DNA of 64,000 bases, taken from positions 248,001 through 312,000 of the forward strand of contig NZ_BNAI01000002.1 of the NCBI RefSeq assembly GCF_014653215.1, in the 5' to 3' direction. Shown in pieces: positions 27,572 through 36,115 of this stretch. The DNA comes from Pseudolysinimonas yzui. Its GTDB lineage: Bacteria; Actinomycetota; Actinomycetes; Actinomycetales; Microbacteriaceae. Position 1 is the first letter of the stretch. Each line of letters opens with the position of its first letter. The notes under the pieces were generated by a model. The model searched no databases. It was not told where the DNA came from and saw nothing but the letters and a program-made list of their open reading frames with translations. The position numbers and the translations under genes are program-made.

Positions 27572-28279
27572 GTGAGCACCATCGAGCATCGACCCGAATC
27601 GTCGGCGCTCCCGGCCGGCGGGCGCAGCGCTGGGCACGCCAGTGCCGCCGTGCGACTCGCCATCCTCGATGACCACGAGGTATTGCTCGACAGCCTCAGC
27701 AGCTGGATCAGCGCCAACGCCACCGACTTCGAGGTCGTGCTGATGGCACCCACCTGGCTGCAACTCGTGCACAGCCCGGCATTCCCCACCGACCTGGTGT
27801 TCATCGACTTCCAACTCAAGGAGCCGATCTCGATCGAAGCGCGGGTGCGCACCTGCCGGGCCGCCGGGGCCAAGGTCATCGTGCTCTCCAGCGTCGACAC
27901 CCGGGAAGCCCGCGAACGCGCCCTCGCCGCCGGGGCCGCCGCCTTCCTGTCGAAGTCGCTCAGCATGGCGGCCGTCATGGAGACCGCGCGCCGCGTGATG
28001 GGGATCCAGAGCGACCCCGCCGCGCGAGTGTGGCGCCCCGCTCCCGGCGGGCAGGCGGCACGTGACCGGCCGAAGCTCAGCCCCGGGGAGGCCGAGGCGT
28101 TGCGGCTCTACGCGACGGGGTACAGCACCTCGGAGGTCGCGACGCGCATGAATGTGCAATATGAGACCGCGAAGACCTACCTGAGACGGGTGCGCGAGAA
28201 ATACGCACGCGTCGACCGTCCCGCGAGCAAGAAGGCGGATCTCATCCGCCGTGCCGCGGAAGACGGATACCTCGAGTAG
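27572..28279 (+). CDS. Orphan response regulator with LuxR-type HTH
   Basis: A 235-residue two-domain regulator. After a 30-residue polar N-terminal extension, the receiver domain shows the acidic pair LDDHEVLLDS, the phospho-acceptor region DLVFIDFQLKEP, Ser/Thr in VIVLSS and Lys in AAFLSKSLS. The C-terminal helix-turn-helix is LSPGEAEALRLYATGYSTSEVATRMNV, followed by a helix with KTYLRRVREKYARV as in LuxR/NarL proteins. No histidine kinase gene is adjacent. Targets unknown. Thymidine kinase follows 5 bp later. Confidence 0.85.
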   Translation: MSTIEHRPESSALPAGGRSAGHASAAVRLAILDDHEVLLDSLSSWISANATDFEVVLMAPTWLQLVHSPAFPTDLVFIDFQLKEPISIEARVRTCRAAGAKVIVLSSVDTREARERALAAGAAAFLSKSLSMAAVMETARRVMGIQSDPAARVWRPAPGGQAARDRPKLSPGEAEALRLYATGYSTSEVATRMNVQYETAKTYLRRVREKYARVDRPASKKADLIRRAAEDGYLE

Positions 28280-28284
28280 CGCGA

Positions 28285-28950
28285 ATGGCGAAACTGTATT
28301 TCCGCTACGGGGCGATGAACTCGGGCAAGAGCACCGCCCTGCTGCAGGCGGCCTACAACTACGAGGAGCGCGGGCAGCACGTGCTGCTCGCCAAGCCGGC
28401 GATCGACTCCAAGGGTGAAGCGGCGATCGTCTCGCGCCTCGGGGTGTCACGACCCGTCGACTTCACGATCGCCCCCGACGAAGACGTGCTCGCCGCCTTC
28501 ATGACCCATCGCGAGCAGGTGATCCGTGAGACCGGGTCGGATGTCGCGTGCCTGCTGCTCGACGAGGTGCAGTTCCTCGGCGAACAGCAGATCGACGACC
28601 TGTTGCGCATCGCCATCGACGAAGACGTGCCGGTGCTGGCCTACGGCATCCGCACCGATTTCCAGACCATCGCGTTCCCCGGCAGCCGTCGGCTGCTCGA
28701 GATCGCGCACTCGCTCGAAGAGCTCAAGACGATCTGCCGCTGCGGGCGCAAAGCGATCTTCAACGCGCGAACCGTCGGAGGTGCATTCGTCTTCGACGGG
28801 GATCAGGTCGCCATCGACGGCGTCGACGTGACCTACGAGTCGCTGTGCGGCGCCTGCTACCTCGAAGAGTCGGGCGGCGTGCTCAACCGCGGCTGGCGGC
28901 CCAAGTACGACTTCTCGTACCGCTCAGGGCCCGACACCGACTTCAGCTGA
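28285..28950 (+). CDS. tdk: Thymidine kinase
   Basis: A 221-residue type II thymidine kinase. P-loop GAMNSGKST at residues 9-17, LLLDEVQFL with the catalytic Glu, the lasso segment with YGIRTDFQTIAFPGS, and the zinc-binding cysteines in CRCGRKA and SLCGACYLEE. It phosphorylates thymidine for salvage. Five bp separate it from the response-regulator gene, so the two are probably cotranscribed. Confidence 0.95.
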   Translation: MAKLYFRYGAMNSGKSTALLQAAYNYEERGQHVLLAKPAIDSKGEAAIVSRLGVSRPVDFTIAPDEDVLAAFMTHREQVIRETGSDVACLLLDEVQFLGEQQIDDLLRIAIDEDVPVLAYGIRTDFQTIAFPGSRRLLEIAHSLEELKTICRCGRKAIFNARTVGGAFVFDGDQVAIDGVDVTYESLCGACYLEESGGVLNRGWRPKYDFSYRSGPDTDFS

Positions 28951-28955
28951 CCCTC

Positions 28956-28991
28956 GGTGGTCGAGTAGCCGCGTAGCGGCGTGTCGAGACC
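28956..28991. repeat. 36-bp intergenic repeat, copy 1
   Basis: A unit starting GGTGGTCGAGTAGC and ending GTGTCGAGACC lies between the convergent tdk and lsr2 stops. The copy at 49237-49272 has the same length and ends. The centre contains an imperfect GC-rich dyad (GCCGC GTA GCGGC). Confidence 0.7.
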
Positions 28992-28993
28992 CG

Positions 28994-29332
28994 TCAGTGC
29001 GCGCGCTCGTAGGCCTCGCGCACCTCGGCCGAGATGCGACCGCGGTCGCCGACCGCATAGCCGTGGCCCTGCGCCCAGGAGCGGATGGCGGCGAGCTCGC
29101 CGCTCGCGTTGCGGCTCGAGCGACGAGGGCTTGAGGTGCCCCGCGTGCCGGCGACGGAACGGCCGGCCGAGATGAAGGGGGCAAGCGCCGCCCGGAGCCG
29201 CTGAGCGTTCGCCGTCGAGAGGTCGATCTCGTACTGGCGGCCCTCGAGGGCGAAACGAATCGTGGTGCCGTTACCGGATTCGAGCACGGTGCCGTCGAGA
29301 TCGTCGACCAGCTGCGTGATTTGCTTCTTCAA
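28994..29332 (-). CDS. lsr2: Lsr2-family nucleoid-associated protein
   Basis: A 112-residue DNA-bridging protein, the actinobacterial counterpart of H-NS. Residues 1-55 form the dimerisation domain (QITQLVDDLDGTVLESGNG, IRFALEGRQYEIDLS); a Ser/Arg-rich linker leads to the C-terminal domain IRSWAQGHGYAVGDRGRIS, whose RGR inserts in the minor groove of AT-rich DNA. The start is TTG 29332 in an unusually AT-rich leader (AAAACAAATTG), which could allow autoregulation. A TAAACT hexamer on the minus strand (29374-29379) is the likely -10. Confidence 0.92.
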   Translation of the reverse strand: MKKQITQLVDDLDGTVLESGNGTTIRFALEGRQYEIDLSTANAQRLRAALAPFISAGRSVAGTRGTSSPRRSSRNASGELAAIRSWAQGHGYAVGDRGRISAEVREAYERAH

Positions 29333-29547
29333 TTTGTTTTCCCGCCCATCTGAGGTTTCCAGATCCGGGGATTAGTTTAGCGGCCTATTCACTAAGCGTG
29401 GAAAGGCTGTGTGCAATACGTGACGCGGAATCGCGATGCGATTCCGCTGGGTGGCGTCGGGGTACGCCCCGACGTGCACGGCCGTCACGCCGCCGGAGGC
29501 GGCGCGCCGGAACCGGCAGCGGGGGCCCGGTAGTTTCCGCGGAACGA
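29333..29547. other. Intergenic region with nested hairpins
   Basis: Besides the lsr2 promoter this stretch holds a 10-bp perfect hairpin (29425-29447, GCGGAATCGC/GCGATTCCGC), an 8-bp hairpin (29455-29474, CGTCGGGG-TACG-CCCCGACG) and a 6-bp hairpin (29489-29503). CGTGACG at 29419 and CGTCACG at 29483 can close the first two into a branched fold. No convincing reading frame is present. It could be a structured RNA of either strand or a repeat element. Confidence 0.45.
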
Positions 29548-29589
29548 AACGTGGAGAGGGCCGCCCCGTCGGGCGGCCCTCTCCACGTT
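29548..29589 (-). terminator. Terminator of tRNA-Pro
   Basis: A 19-bp perfect stem with a 4-nt loop begins 2 bp beyond the tRNA 3' end on the minus strand and is followed there by TTTCGTT. Confidence 0.85.
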
Positions 29590-29591
29590 GG

Positions 29592-29665
29592 TCGGGGTAA
29601 CAGGATTTGAACCTGCGGCCTCGTCGTCCCGAACGACGCGCGCTACCAAACTGCGCCATACCCCG
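29592..29665 (-). tRNA. tRNA-Pro (anticodon CGG)
   Basis: A 74-nt tRNA with acceptor stem CGGGGTA/TACCCCG, anticodon loop TTCGGGA containing CGG, and T-arm GGTTCAAATCC. The C1-G72 start pair is characteristic of proline tRNA. CCA is not encoded. Confidence 0.96.
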
Positions 29666-29689
29666 TTACTGCGTTGTCGCGGCAACCTG

Positions 29690-30640
29690 TCAAGGATAGC
29701 CGACCGGAACCAGGGTGAGCACCACGGCTTCGGGCGGGCAGGCGAAGCGGACGGGCGCGTAGATCGAGGTGCCGAGGCCCGCGGAGACGTTGAGCAGCGC
29801 CGAACGACGCTGCCCGTTCCAGACCGAGAGGCCCTGGGCCTGGCGGTGCGGGATGTCGCAGTTGGTGACCAGTGCGGGGAGGCCGGGGATGCGCACCTGC
29901 CCGCCGTGGGTGTGTCCGGCGAGGATGAGGTCGGCGCCCTGGTTGGTCAACGCGTCGAGCACCCGGCGGTAGGGGGCGTGGGTGACCCCCAGCTTGAGCA
30001 CGGCGTGAGCGTCGGCATCCCACTCGACCTCTTCGCGCAGCGCCTCGATCGCGCCGGGCAGGGTGTCGAGCCGGTCCCAGCCGCGGTGGGCGTCACCGGT
30101 GCCGAACAGTTCGATCCGGTGACCGCGGAACTCGAGCGCCCGCGCGGTGTTGTTGAGGTCGAGCCAGCCGAGGTCGTCGCCGAGGAACGCGTTGAGCGCA
30201 CCCACGTCGAGATCGGGCTGCTGCTTCTTCTTCCTCGACGGGCCCCCGAAGTACGAGAACGGATTCTTGAGCACCGGGCCGTGATAGTCGTTCGACCCGT
30301 GAGCGAAGACGCCCGGGATGCCGTGGAACGGTTCGAACGCACGACGGATGCCGACCAGCCCCTCGGCGTGTCCGAGGTTGTCGCCGGTGTCGACGATCAG
30401 GTCGGGCTCATAGCGCGCCAGCGACCGCACGAAGTCCTGCTTCTTGCGCTGCCACGGCGCCATGTGCAGGTCGCTGAGATGCAGGATCGTCAGCGACCGC
30501 GCCCCGGGCTCCAGGATCGGCAGCACCTCGTGGCGCACCGTGAAGCGGGTGCGTTCGACGAACACGCCCCAGGTGAGCGCCCCGAGTGCCGCGGCGGTCG
30601 TCGCTCCGAGGACGACGCCCGCCGCGCGCACACGGGTCAT
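29690..30640 (-). CDS. Membrane-anchored metallophosphoesterase
   Basis: A 316-residue calcineurin-like phosphoesterase. An N-terminal hydrophobic segment (AAGVVLGATTAAALGALTW) precedes the metal-site motifs ILHLSDLHMAP, VDTGDNLG, HGSNDYHG (GNHD variant with Ser), VTHAPY and LAGHTHGGQVRIPG. The substrate is unknown. ATG 30640 overlaps the stop of the penicillin-binding protein gene (ATGA), so it is translated with that cell-wall gene. The same pair, ponA2 and a phosphoesterase, occurs in mycobacteria. Confidence 0.9.
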   Translation of the reverse strand: MTRVRAAGVVLGATTAAALGALTWGVFVERTRFTVRHEVLPILEPGARSLTILHLSDLHMAPWQRKKQDFVRSLARYEPDLIVDTGDNLGHAEGLVGIRRAFEPFHGIPGVFAHGSNDYHGPVLKNPFSYFGGPSRKKKQQPDLDVGALNAFLGDDLGWLDLNNTARALEFRGHRIELFGTGDAHRGWDRLDTLPGAIEALREEVEWDADAHAVLKLGVTHAPYRRVLDALTNQGADLILAGHTHGGQVRIPGLPALVTNCDIPHRQAQGLSVWNGQRRSALLNVSAGLGTSIYAPVRFACPPEAVVLTLVPVGYP

Positions 30641-33231
30641 GGACAGATCGGCCGGTAGTAGCTGATCGTCACCGTGGTACTCCCGGGGTTGCGCATCGCG
30701 CCGCCCGGCGGATCCTGTGAGGTCACGTTGTCGACGGCCGGCGGTGGCAACGGATTGCCGAGATCTTCGTCGTCGACGCACACGGCATCGACGTTGAAGC
30801 CCGCATCATCGAGCGCGTCCTCGGCGTCGTTCCTCGACATCCCCACGACGTTCGGTACCGGTTCGGCGAGGCCGTTACTGGTGAAGACCCGCACCGTGGT
30901 ACCCCGCGGCACGCCCGAGCCCACAGCGGGATCGGTCGCGGCGACCTGGCCGGCGGGGAGGTCGGAGTCGATGTCACCACCGTGCTCGAAACCGAGTTCG
31001 GCGAGCTCGATCGCGGTCTTCGCCTGCTCGAGGGTGCTGCCGATCACGTTCGGCACCTCGACCGGCGATCCAGTGAGCAATGCGGGGTCGGGCCCGGGGA
31101 ATGCGCCGCCGGGGTAGACCGCGTCGATCGCCTGAGCGATCGGTCGGAAGATGCGGTGTCGTAGCAAGCCACCACTTGTGCCGTTGACGCGGATGTTACG
31201 CATCGCCTGCTTGCCGGTGATGTTGCCCACCCAGACCGCGGTCGCGACACGGGTCGAGGAGCCGACCATCCAGGTGTGAACCGACTCGTCGGTCGTTCCC
31301 GTCTTGCCGATGTACGGGGTGCCGTCGTTCGGGTTCGATGCCGAACCGGTGCCGCCCATCACCGCGGCCATGGCGTAGGCGGCGGTGTTCGCCACCCCAG
31401 GGGAGACGAGCGGCGACTGCCCGCACTCCTGCTTCTGCCCGGGCTGCGAGTTTCCCGTCGGGTCGATGACCGCGTCGATCATGATCGGCTCGCAGAAGAT
31501 GCCCTGGTTGGCGATGGCGGCGTATGCCGCCGCCTGGGTGAGCGGGGCGATGTTGTTCTCGCAGCCACCGATCGAGCAGGAGGGCCGCGTCATGAGTCGT
31601 TCGGCGCCGCTCGCGTCATGCACACCGATCGAGTCGGCGATCTTCGCGATGTCGCACTGGTCGACGGCCTTCGCCATCTGGATGAAGATCGAGTTCACCG
31701 ACCCGGCGGTGCCACGCACGATGTTGTACGAGCCCGACTCGTTCGAGTCGTTGCGGAACTTGTAGATGCCGCCCCACGGCGGGCCCTGAAGAACACCCTC
31801 GGCGTTGTAGTACGGGTCACACGTGTCGGTGAATTCCGCCTGGTTCACCTCGCGGATGCTCGCGTTGTACGACTCATTGACCCCGTGGCCGGCGGCGAGG
31901 AACGCGAGCAGCACGTACGGCTTGTACGTCGACCCGGGCTGGAACCCTTGGGATCCGCCGTGAGCAACGTCGGAGGCGAGGTTGACGGCGTTGGTGTTCT
32001 GGGGGTCGGCGGGTTCGAGGGAGTCGTCGAAGGTCTTGTTCTGGGCCATCGTCAGGATCTTGCCGCTGCCGACCTCCACCGATGTGGCGACGGCACCGAG
32101 CGCGAACCGGGTCTCGTTGGACGGAGCCCACTGATGGACCGTGCTCCACGCCGCGGCCTGCAAATCGGGGTGGATGGTGAGCACGAGTTGGTAGCCGCCG
32201 CGGTCCCACGCCTGCTCACGCTCTTCCGCGCTGCCGCCGAGTGCCTCGAGTTCATCGACGACGTGCAGGGCGTAGTCGCAGACGTAGCCGTAGCCCTGCA
32301 AGGCGCTCCGGCACCCGACCGATGACGGCGACGGGAGCACGAAGTTCTCATCGACGGGGATGGCGATGGCCTCGTCGCGCTCCGCCTTCGTGATGCAGCC
32401 GTAGTCCTCCATCGCGGTGAGGATCACGTCGCGGCGATCCTGGTTGGCCGCGTAATGCTCGGGATCGCTGAGGTCACGCAGGTTCGGGTACTGCACGATC
32501 GCGAGGAGGCTCGCGGCCTGGGCGATCGTGACATCTGCTGCGTCGACGCTGAAATACTGGTTCGCGGCCGCTTGTACACCGTAGGTGTTGCCCCCGAAGC
32601 CCGCGATGTTGAGGTAGCCCTGGAGGATCTCGTCCTTCGTGTAGTTCTTCTCGAGCCCGATCGCGAGCTTCATCTCCTTGATCTTTCGATCGAGGGTCGG
32701 GTCGAGGGCATCTTGGATGGCCTTCTTGCGCGCCTCCTCGGTCAGGCTGTCGTCGTTGAGCGCCTGCTGCTGGAGGATGTTGCGCACCGTCTGCATGCTG
32801 AGCGTCGAGGCACCACCGGCCCCGTCGTCTCCGGTGACCTGGCCGATCGCGGCGCGCACCAGCGACGGCAGGTCGACCCCGCCGTGCTCATAGAAGCGGC
32901 GATCTTCACCGGCCACCGCGGCGCATTCGAGGTAGTCGCTGATCTCATCCAGCGTCTTCTCTTCACGGTTCTGCTTGTAGATCGTCGCGACGTTCGTCAG
33001 GGTGCCATCGGCGTTGCGCACGGCGATCGTGTTCTGCTGGCTGCCGGGGTCGAGCTGGATGTACTCGGGCAACGAGTTGAAGATGCCGACGGTGTTGCTG
33101 GCCGTGACGCCCGTGACAGCGATGGCGGGGGCGATCATGACGGTCACGAGAACACCAGCGAGGGCACTGAACCCGAGGGTTCCGAGGATTGCCGTGAACA
33201 GACTGGTGGCCGTCGTTTTCTGGGCGGGCAT
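30637..33231 (-). CDS. PonA2-type bifunctional penicillin-binding protein, copy A
   Basis: An 864-residue class A penicillin-binding protein. A short cytoplasmic end and a transmembrane helix (residues 15-40) precede the glycosyltransferase domain (EDRRFYEHGGVDLPSLVRAA, GASTLSMQTVRN, KEMKLAIGLEKNYTKDEIL). The transpeptidase domain has STYK, SVN and KTG (GKTGTTDES). Two PASTA repeats fill the last 140 residues (VPNVIGSTLEQAKTAIE, VPNVVGMSRNDAEDAL). It builds and cross-links peptidoglycan. It is a tandem duplicate of the gene at 33287 and overlaps the phosphoesterase gene. Confidence 0.95.
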   Translation of the reverse strand: MPAQKTTATSLFTAILGTLGFSALAGVLVTVMIAPAIAVTGVTASNTVGIFNSLPEYIQLDPGSQQNTIAVRNADGTLTNVATIYKQNREEKTLDEISDYLECAAVAGEDRRFYEHGGVDLPSLVRAAIGQVTGDDGAGGASTLSMQTVRNILQQQALNDDSLTEEARKKAIQDALDPTLDRKIKEMKLAIGLEKNYTKDEILQGYLNIAGFGGNTYGVQAAANQYFSVDAADVTIAQAASLLAIVQYPNLRDLSDPEHYAANQDRRDVILTAMEDYGCITKAERDEAIAIPVDENFVLPSPSSVGCRSALQGYGYVCDYALHVVDELEALGGSAEEREQAWDRGGYQLVLTIHPDLQAAAWSTVHQWAPSNETRFALGAVATSVEVGSGKILTMAQNKTFDDSLEPADPQNTNAVNLASDVAHGGSQGFQPGSTYKPYVLLAFLAAGHGVNESYNASIREVNQAEFTDTCDPYYNAEGVLQGPPWGGIYKFRNDSNESGSYNIVRGTAGSVNSIFIQMAKAVDQCDIAKIADSIGVHDASGAERLMTRPSCSIGGCENNIAPLTQAAAYAAIANQGIFCEPIMIDAVIDPTGNSQPGQKQECGQSPLVSPGVANTAAYAMAAVMGGTGSASNPNDGTPYIGKTGTTDESVHTWMVGSSTRVATAVWVGNITGKQAMRNIRVNGTSGGLLRHRIFRPIAQAIDAVYPGGAFPGPDPALLTGSPVEVPNVIGSTLEQAKTAIELAELGFEHGGDIDSDLPAGQVAATDPAVGSGVPRGTTVRVFTSNGLAEPVPNVVGMSRNDAEDALDDAGFNVDAVCVDDEDLGNPLPPPAVDNVTSQDPPGGAMRNPGSTTVTISYYRPICP

Positions 33232-33261
33232 AGCGTTAGGGTACGCGATGGGTCCGGTCAG

Positions 33262-33274
33262 GAACCTGAAGGAA
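33262..33274 (-). promoter_or_regulatory. Shared upstream element, copy A
   Basis: GAACCTGAAGGAA (plus-strand reading) lies 31 bp upstream of the ATG of copy A, and the identical sequence lies 31 bp upstream of copy B. On the minus strand TACCCT near the ATG could be the -10 element, the shared block acting as -35 or activator site. Confidence 0.4.
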
Positions 33275-33286
33275 GCCCCGGAACGC

Positions 33287-35896
33287 TCAGGGACAGATCG
33301 GCCGGTAGTAGCTGATCCTCACCGTCGTGCTCGCCGGGTTGCGCATGGTGCCGCCCGGCGGATCTTGCGAGGTCACGTCGTCGACCGTGGGCGGTGGCAA
33401 CGGGCTGCCGAGGTCGGAGTCGTCGACACACACCGCGTTGACGCCAAAACCTGCGGCGTCGAGCGCGCTCTCCGCATCACCCCTTGACATTCCGATGACG
33501 TCGGGCACCGGCACGGCGAGCCCGTTGCTGGTGTAGACACGAACCGTCGCACCGCGGGAGACCGCCGTGCCCGGCGCGGGGTCGGTGGCCGCGACCTGAC
33601 CGGCAGGGAGGTCGGAGTCGATGTCGCCGCCGTGCTCGAAGTTGAGCTCGGCGATTTCGATGGCCCGCTTCGCCTGCTCGAGGGTGTGGCCGATGACGTC
33701 GGGCACGTCGACCGTGGTGCCGGTCAGCAACGCGGGGTCGGGACCGGGGAACGCGCCACCGGGGTAGACCACGTCGATCGCCTGAGCGATCGTCTTGAAG
33801 ATCCGGTGCCGGAGCAGACCGCCGCTCTGGCCGTTGACGCGCACATTACGCATCGCCTGCTTCCCGGTGATGTTGCCGACCCAGACGGCGGTCGCGACCT
33901 GCGTCGAGGAGCCGACCATCCAGGTGTGCACCGACTCGTCGGTCGTTCCGGTCTTGCCGATGTAGGGGGTCTTGTCGTTCGGGTTCGACGCCGAGCCGGT
34001 GCCGCTCATGACGGCGGCCATCGCGTGAGCCGCGGTGTTCGCGACGCTCGGCGACACGAGCGACTGGCTGCAATCCTTCGCCTGGCCCTCGTGCGTCTCG
34101 CCGGCCCGGTCGATCACGGCGGCGATCATGATCGGCTCGCAGTAGACGCCGCCGTTGGCGATCGCCGCGTAGGCGGCCGCCTGGGTGAGCGGCGCGATGT
34201 TGTTCTCGCACCCGCCGATCGAGCAGGAGGGACGGGTGACGAGGTCGTGCCCACCCGCGTCGTGCACGCCGATCGACTCGGCGATCTTCTTGATGTCGCA
34301 CTGGTCGACGGCCTTCGCCATCTGGATGAACACGGAGTTCACCGACTGCGCGGTGCCCCGCTCGATCTTGTACGACCCCTGCTCGTTCGAGTCGTTGCGG
34401 AACTTGTACTTTCCGCCCCAGGGCGGAGCGACCACGTTGCCGCTCTCGTCGGTGCGGGGCTCGCCGTTGGCCAACAGGGCCGGGCCGCAGCTGTCGGCGA
34501 ACTCCGCCTGGTTCACCTCGCGGATGCTGGCGTTGTACGACTCGTTGAGGCCGTGCCCGGCCGCGAGGAACGCGAGCAGCACGTACGGCTTGTACGTCGA
34601 GCCGGGCTGGAAGCCCAGCGACCCACCATGGGCGAGGTCGGCGGCGAGGTTGACGGCGTTCGTGGTGAGCGGGTCGGCGGGGTGAAGCGAGTCGTCGAAG
34701 GTCTTGTTCTGCGCCATCGTGAGGATGTTGCCGGTGCCGACTCCGACCGAGGTGGCAACGGCGCCGAGATCGAAGCGGGTTTCGTTCGAGGGCGCCCACT
34801 GATGGACGGTGTTCCAGGCCACGGCTTGAAGGCCGGGGTCGATGGTCAGCACGAGCGTGAAGCCGCCGCGGTCCCAGGTATCCTGTCGCTCTTCCGGGGT
34901 GCCACCGAGTGCGCCGAGTTCGTCGACGACGTGCAGTGCGTAGTCGCAGATGTACCCGTATCCCTGCGACGCGTTGAGACATCCCACGGTCGACGGCTGG
35001 ATGTTGACGAACTCCTCGTCGACCGGGATGGCGAGCGCCTCGTCGCGTTCCTCGGCGGTGATACAGCCGTACCCTTTCATCTCCTTGAGGATGACGTCGC
35101 GGCGGGCCTGGTTGTCGGCGTAGTTCTCGGGATCGTTGAGGCTGCGCGAGTTCGGCTCCTGCACGATGGCGATGAGACTCGCAGCCTCGGCGATCGTCAG
35201 GTCCGCCGCGGACTTGCCGAAGAACTCCTTGGCCGCCGCCTGCACGCCGTAGGTGTTGCCGCCGAAGCCCGCGATGTTGAGATACGCCTGGAGGATCTCA
35301 TCCTTCGTGTAGTTCTTCTCGAGCCCGATCGCGAGCTTCATCTCTTTGATCTTGCGGTCGAGGGTGGGGGCCAGCGCGGCCGCGATCTCCTCGTTCTTCT
35401 CGTCCTGCGTCCACTCGTCGTTGTTGAGCGCTTCGTGTTGGAGGATGTTGCGCACCAGCTGCATCGTCAGGGTCGAGGCACCGGAATCGCTGGTATCGGT
35501 GATCTGACCGATGGCCGCACGCACGAGGGAGGGCAGGTCGACCCCGGCGTGCTCGTAGAAACGGCGGTCCTCGCCTGCCAGAGCGGCGCACTCGAGGTCG
35601 TCGTCGATCAGGTCGAGACCTACCTCTTGGCGGTTCTGCCGGTAGATCGTCGCGACGGTGGTCAGCGTCCCGTCGGCGTTGCGCACGGCGATCGTGTTCT
35701 GCTGGCTGGCGGAGTCGAGCTGGATGTACTCGGGCAGCTCGTTGAAGATGCCGACCGTGTTCGTCGCGGTGACGCCGGTGACAGCGATGGCGGGTGCGAC
35801 CAGGATGGTCACGAGAAAACCGGCGAGTACGCTGAACCCGAGGGTTCCGGCAATGGCCCTCAGAAGACTCGTCGCCGTCGATCTCTGGTCCGCCAT
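33287..35896 (-). CDS. PonA2-type bifunctional penicillin-binding protein, copy B
   Basis: An 869-residue class A penicillin-binding protein, colinear with copy A from end to end. Catalytic motifs are all present: EDRRFYEHAGVDLPSLVRAA, GASTLTMQLVRN, STYK, SVN and KTG, plus two C-terminal PASTA repeats. Differences include an insert of about 10 residues before APPWGGKYKF and changes in the region between glycosyltransferase motifs. It is the upstream gene of the pair on the minus strand. Both copies look functional, and both are preceded by the same 13-bp block at the same distance. Confidence 0.95.
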   Translation of the reverse strand: MADQRSTATSLLRAIAGTLGFSVLAGFLVTILVAPAIAVTGVTATNTVGIFNELPEYIQLDSASQQNTIAVRNADGTLTTVATIYRQNRQEVGLDLIDDDLECAALAGEDRRFYEHAGVDLPSLVRAAIGQITDTSDSGASTLTMQLVRNILQHEALNNDEWTQDEKNEEIAAALAPTLDRKIKEMKLAIGLEKNYTKDEILQAYLNIAGFGGNTYGVQAAAKEFFGKSAADLTIAEAASLIAIVQEPNSRSLNDPENYADNQARRDVILKEMKGYGCITAEERDEALAIPVDEEFVNIQPSTVGCLNASQGYGYICDYALHVVDELGALGGTPEERQDTWDRGGFTLVLTIDPGLQAVAWNTVHQWAPSNETRFDLGAVATSVGVGTGNILTMAQNKTFDDSLHPADPLTTNAVNLAADLAHGGSLGFQPGSTYKPYVLLAFLAAGHGLNESYNASIREVNQAEFADSCGPALLANGEPRTDESGNVVAPPWGGKYKFRNDSNEQGSYKIERGTAQSVNSVFIQMAKAVDQCDIKKIAESIGVHDAGGHDLVTRPSCSIGGCENNIAPLTQAAAYAAIANGGVYCEPIMIAAVIDRAGETHEGQAKDCSQSLVSPSVANTAAHAMAAVMSGTGSASNPNDKTPYIGKTGTTDESVHTWMVGSSTQVATAVWVGNITGKQAMRNVRVNGQSGGLLRHRIFKTIAQAIDVVYPGGAFPGPDPALLTGTTVDVPDVIGHTLEQAKRAIEIAELNFEHGGDIDSDLPAGQVAATDPAPGTAVSRGATVRVYTSNGLAVPVPDVIGMSRGDAESALDAAGFGVNAVCVDDSDLGSPLPPPTVDDVTSQDPPGGTMRNPASTTVRISYYRPICP

Positions 35897-35926
35897 ATGG
35901 TGAGGCTACGTCACGGAATACGCCGC

Positions 35927-35939
35927 GAACCTGAAGGAA
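35927..35939 (-). promoter_or_regulatory. Shared upstream element, copy B
   Basis: The same 13-bp block as upstream of copy A, with TAGCCT on the minus strand close to the ATG. It overlaps the short gap to the divergent DUF4177 gene, 9 bp from its ATG. Confidence 0.4.
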
Positions 35940-35947
35940 ACCCTGGA

Positions 35948-36115
35948 ATGTCCACGTGGGAATACGTCACGACGCCCCTTCTCATCCACAACACGACGGC
36001 CATCCTGAACACCTGGGGATCGCAGGGTTGGGAGCTCGTGCAGATCGTCACCGGCCCCGAAGGCGGCCTCGTCGCCTACCTGAAGCGTCCGCTCTCGACG
36101 GAGGCCGCGCAGTGA
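35948..36115 (+). CDS. DUF4177 small protein
   Basis: A 55-residue soluble protein. The pattern WEYVTTPLLIHNTTAILNTWGSQGWELVQI is that of DUF4177 and the small protein found beside RidA in mycobacteria. Function unknown. ATG 35948 is preceded by CCTGGA. Its stop overlaps the next start (GTGA), so it is translated together with the RidA-like gene; a functional link with RidA is likely but unproven. Confidence 0.85.
   Translation: MSTWEYVTTPLLIHNTTAILNTWGSQGWELVQIVTGPEGGLVAYLKRPLSTEAAQ

Noticed and set aside
29372-29659. 95-codon minus-strand frame before lsr2
   Set aside because: It overlaps the tRNA-Pro gene and its terminator and has no protein-like pattern.
33632-35947. Plus-strand frame running into the DUF4177 gene
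   Set aside because: Only the last 55 codons have family similarity and a ribosome-binding site; the rest is antisense to penicillin-binding protein copy B.
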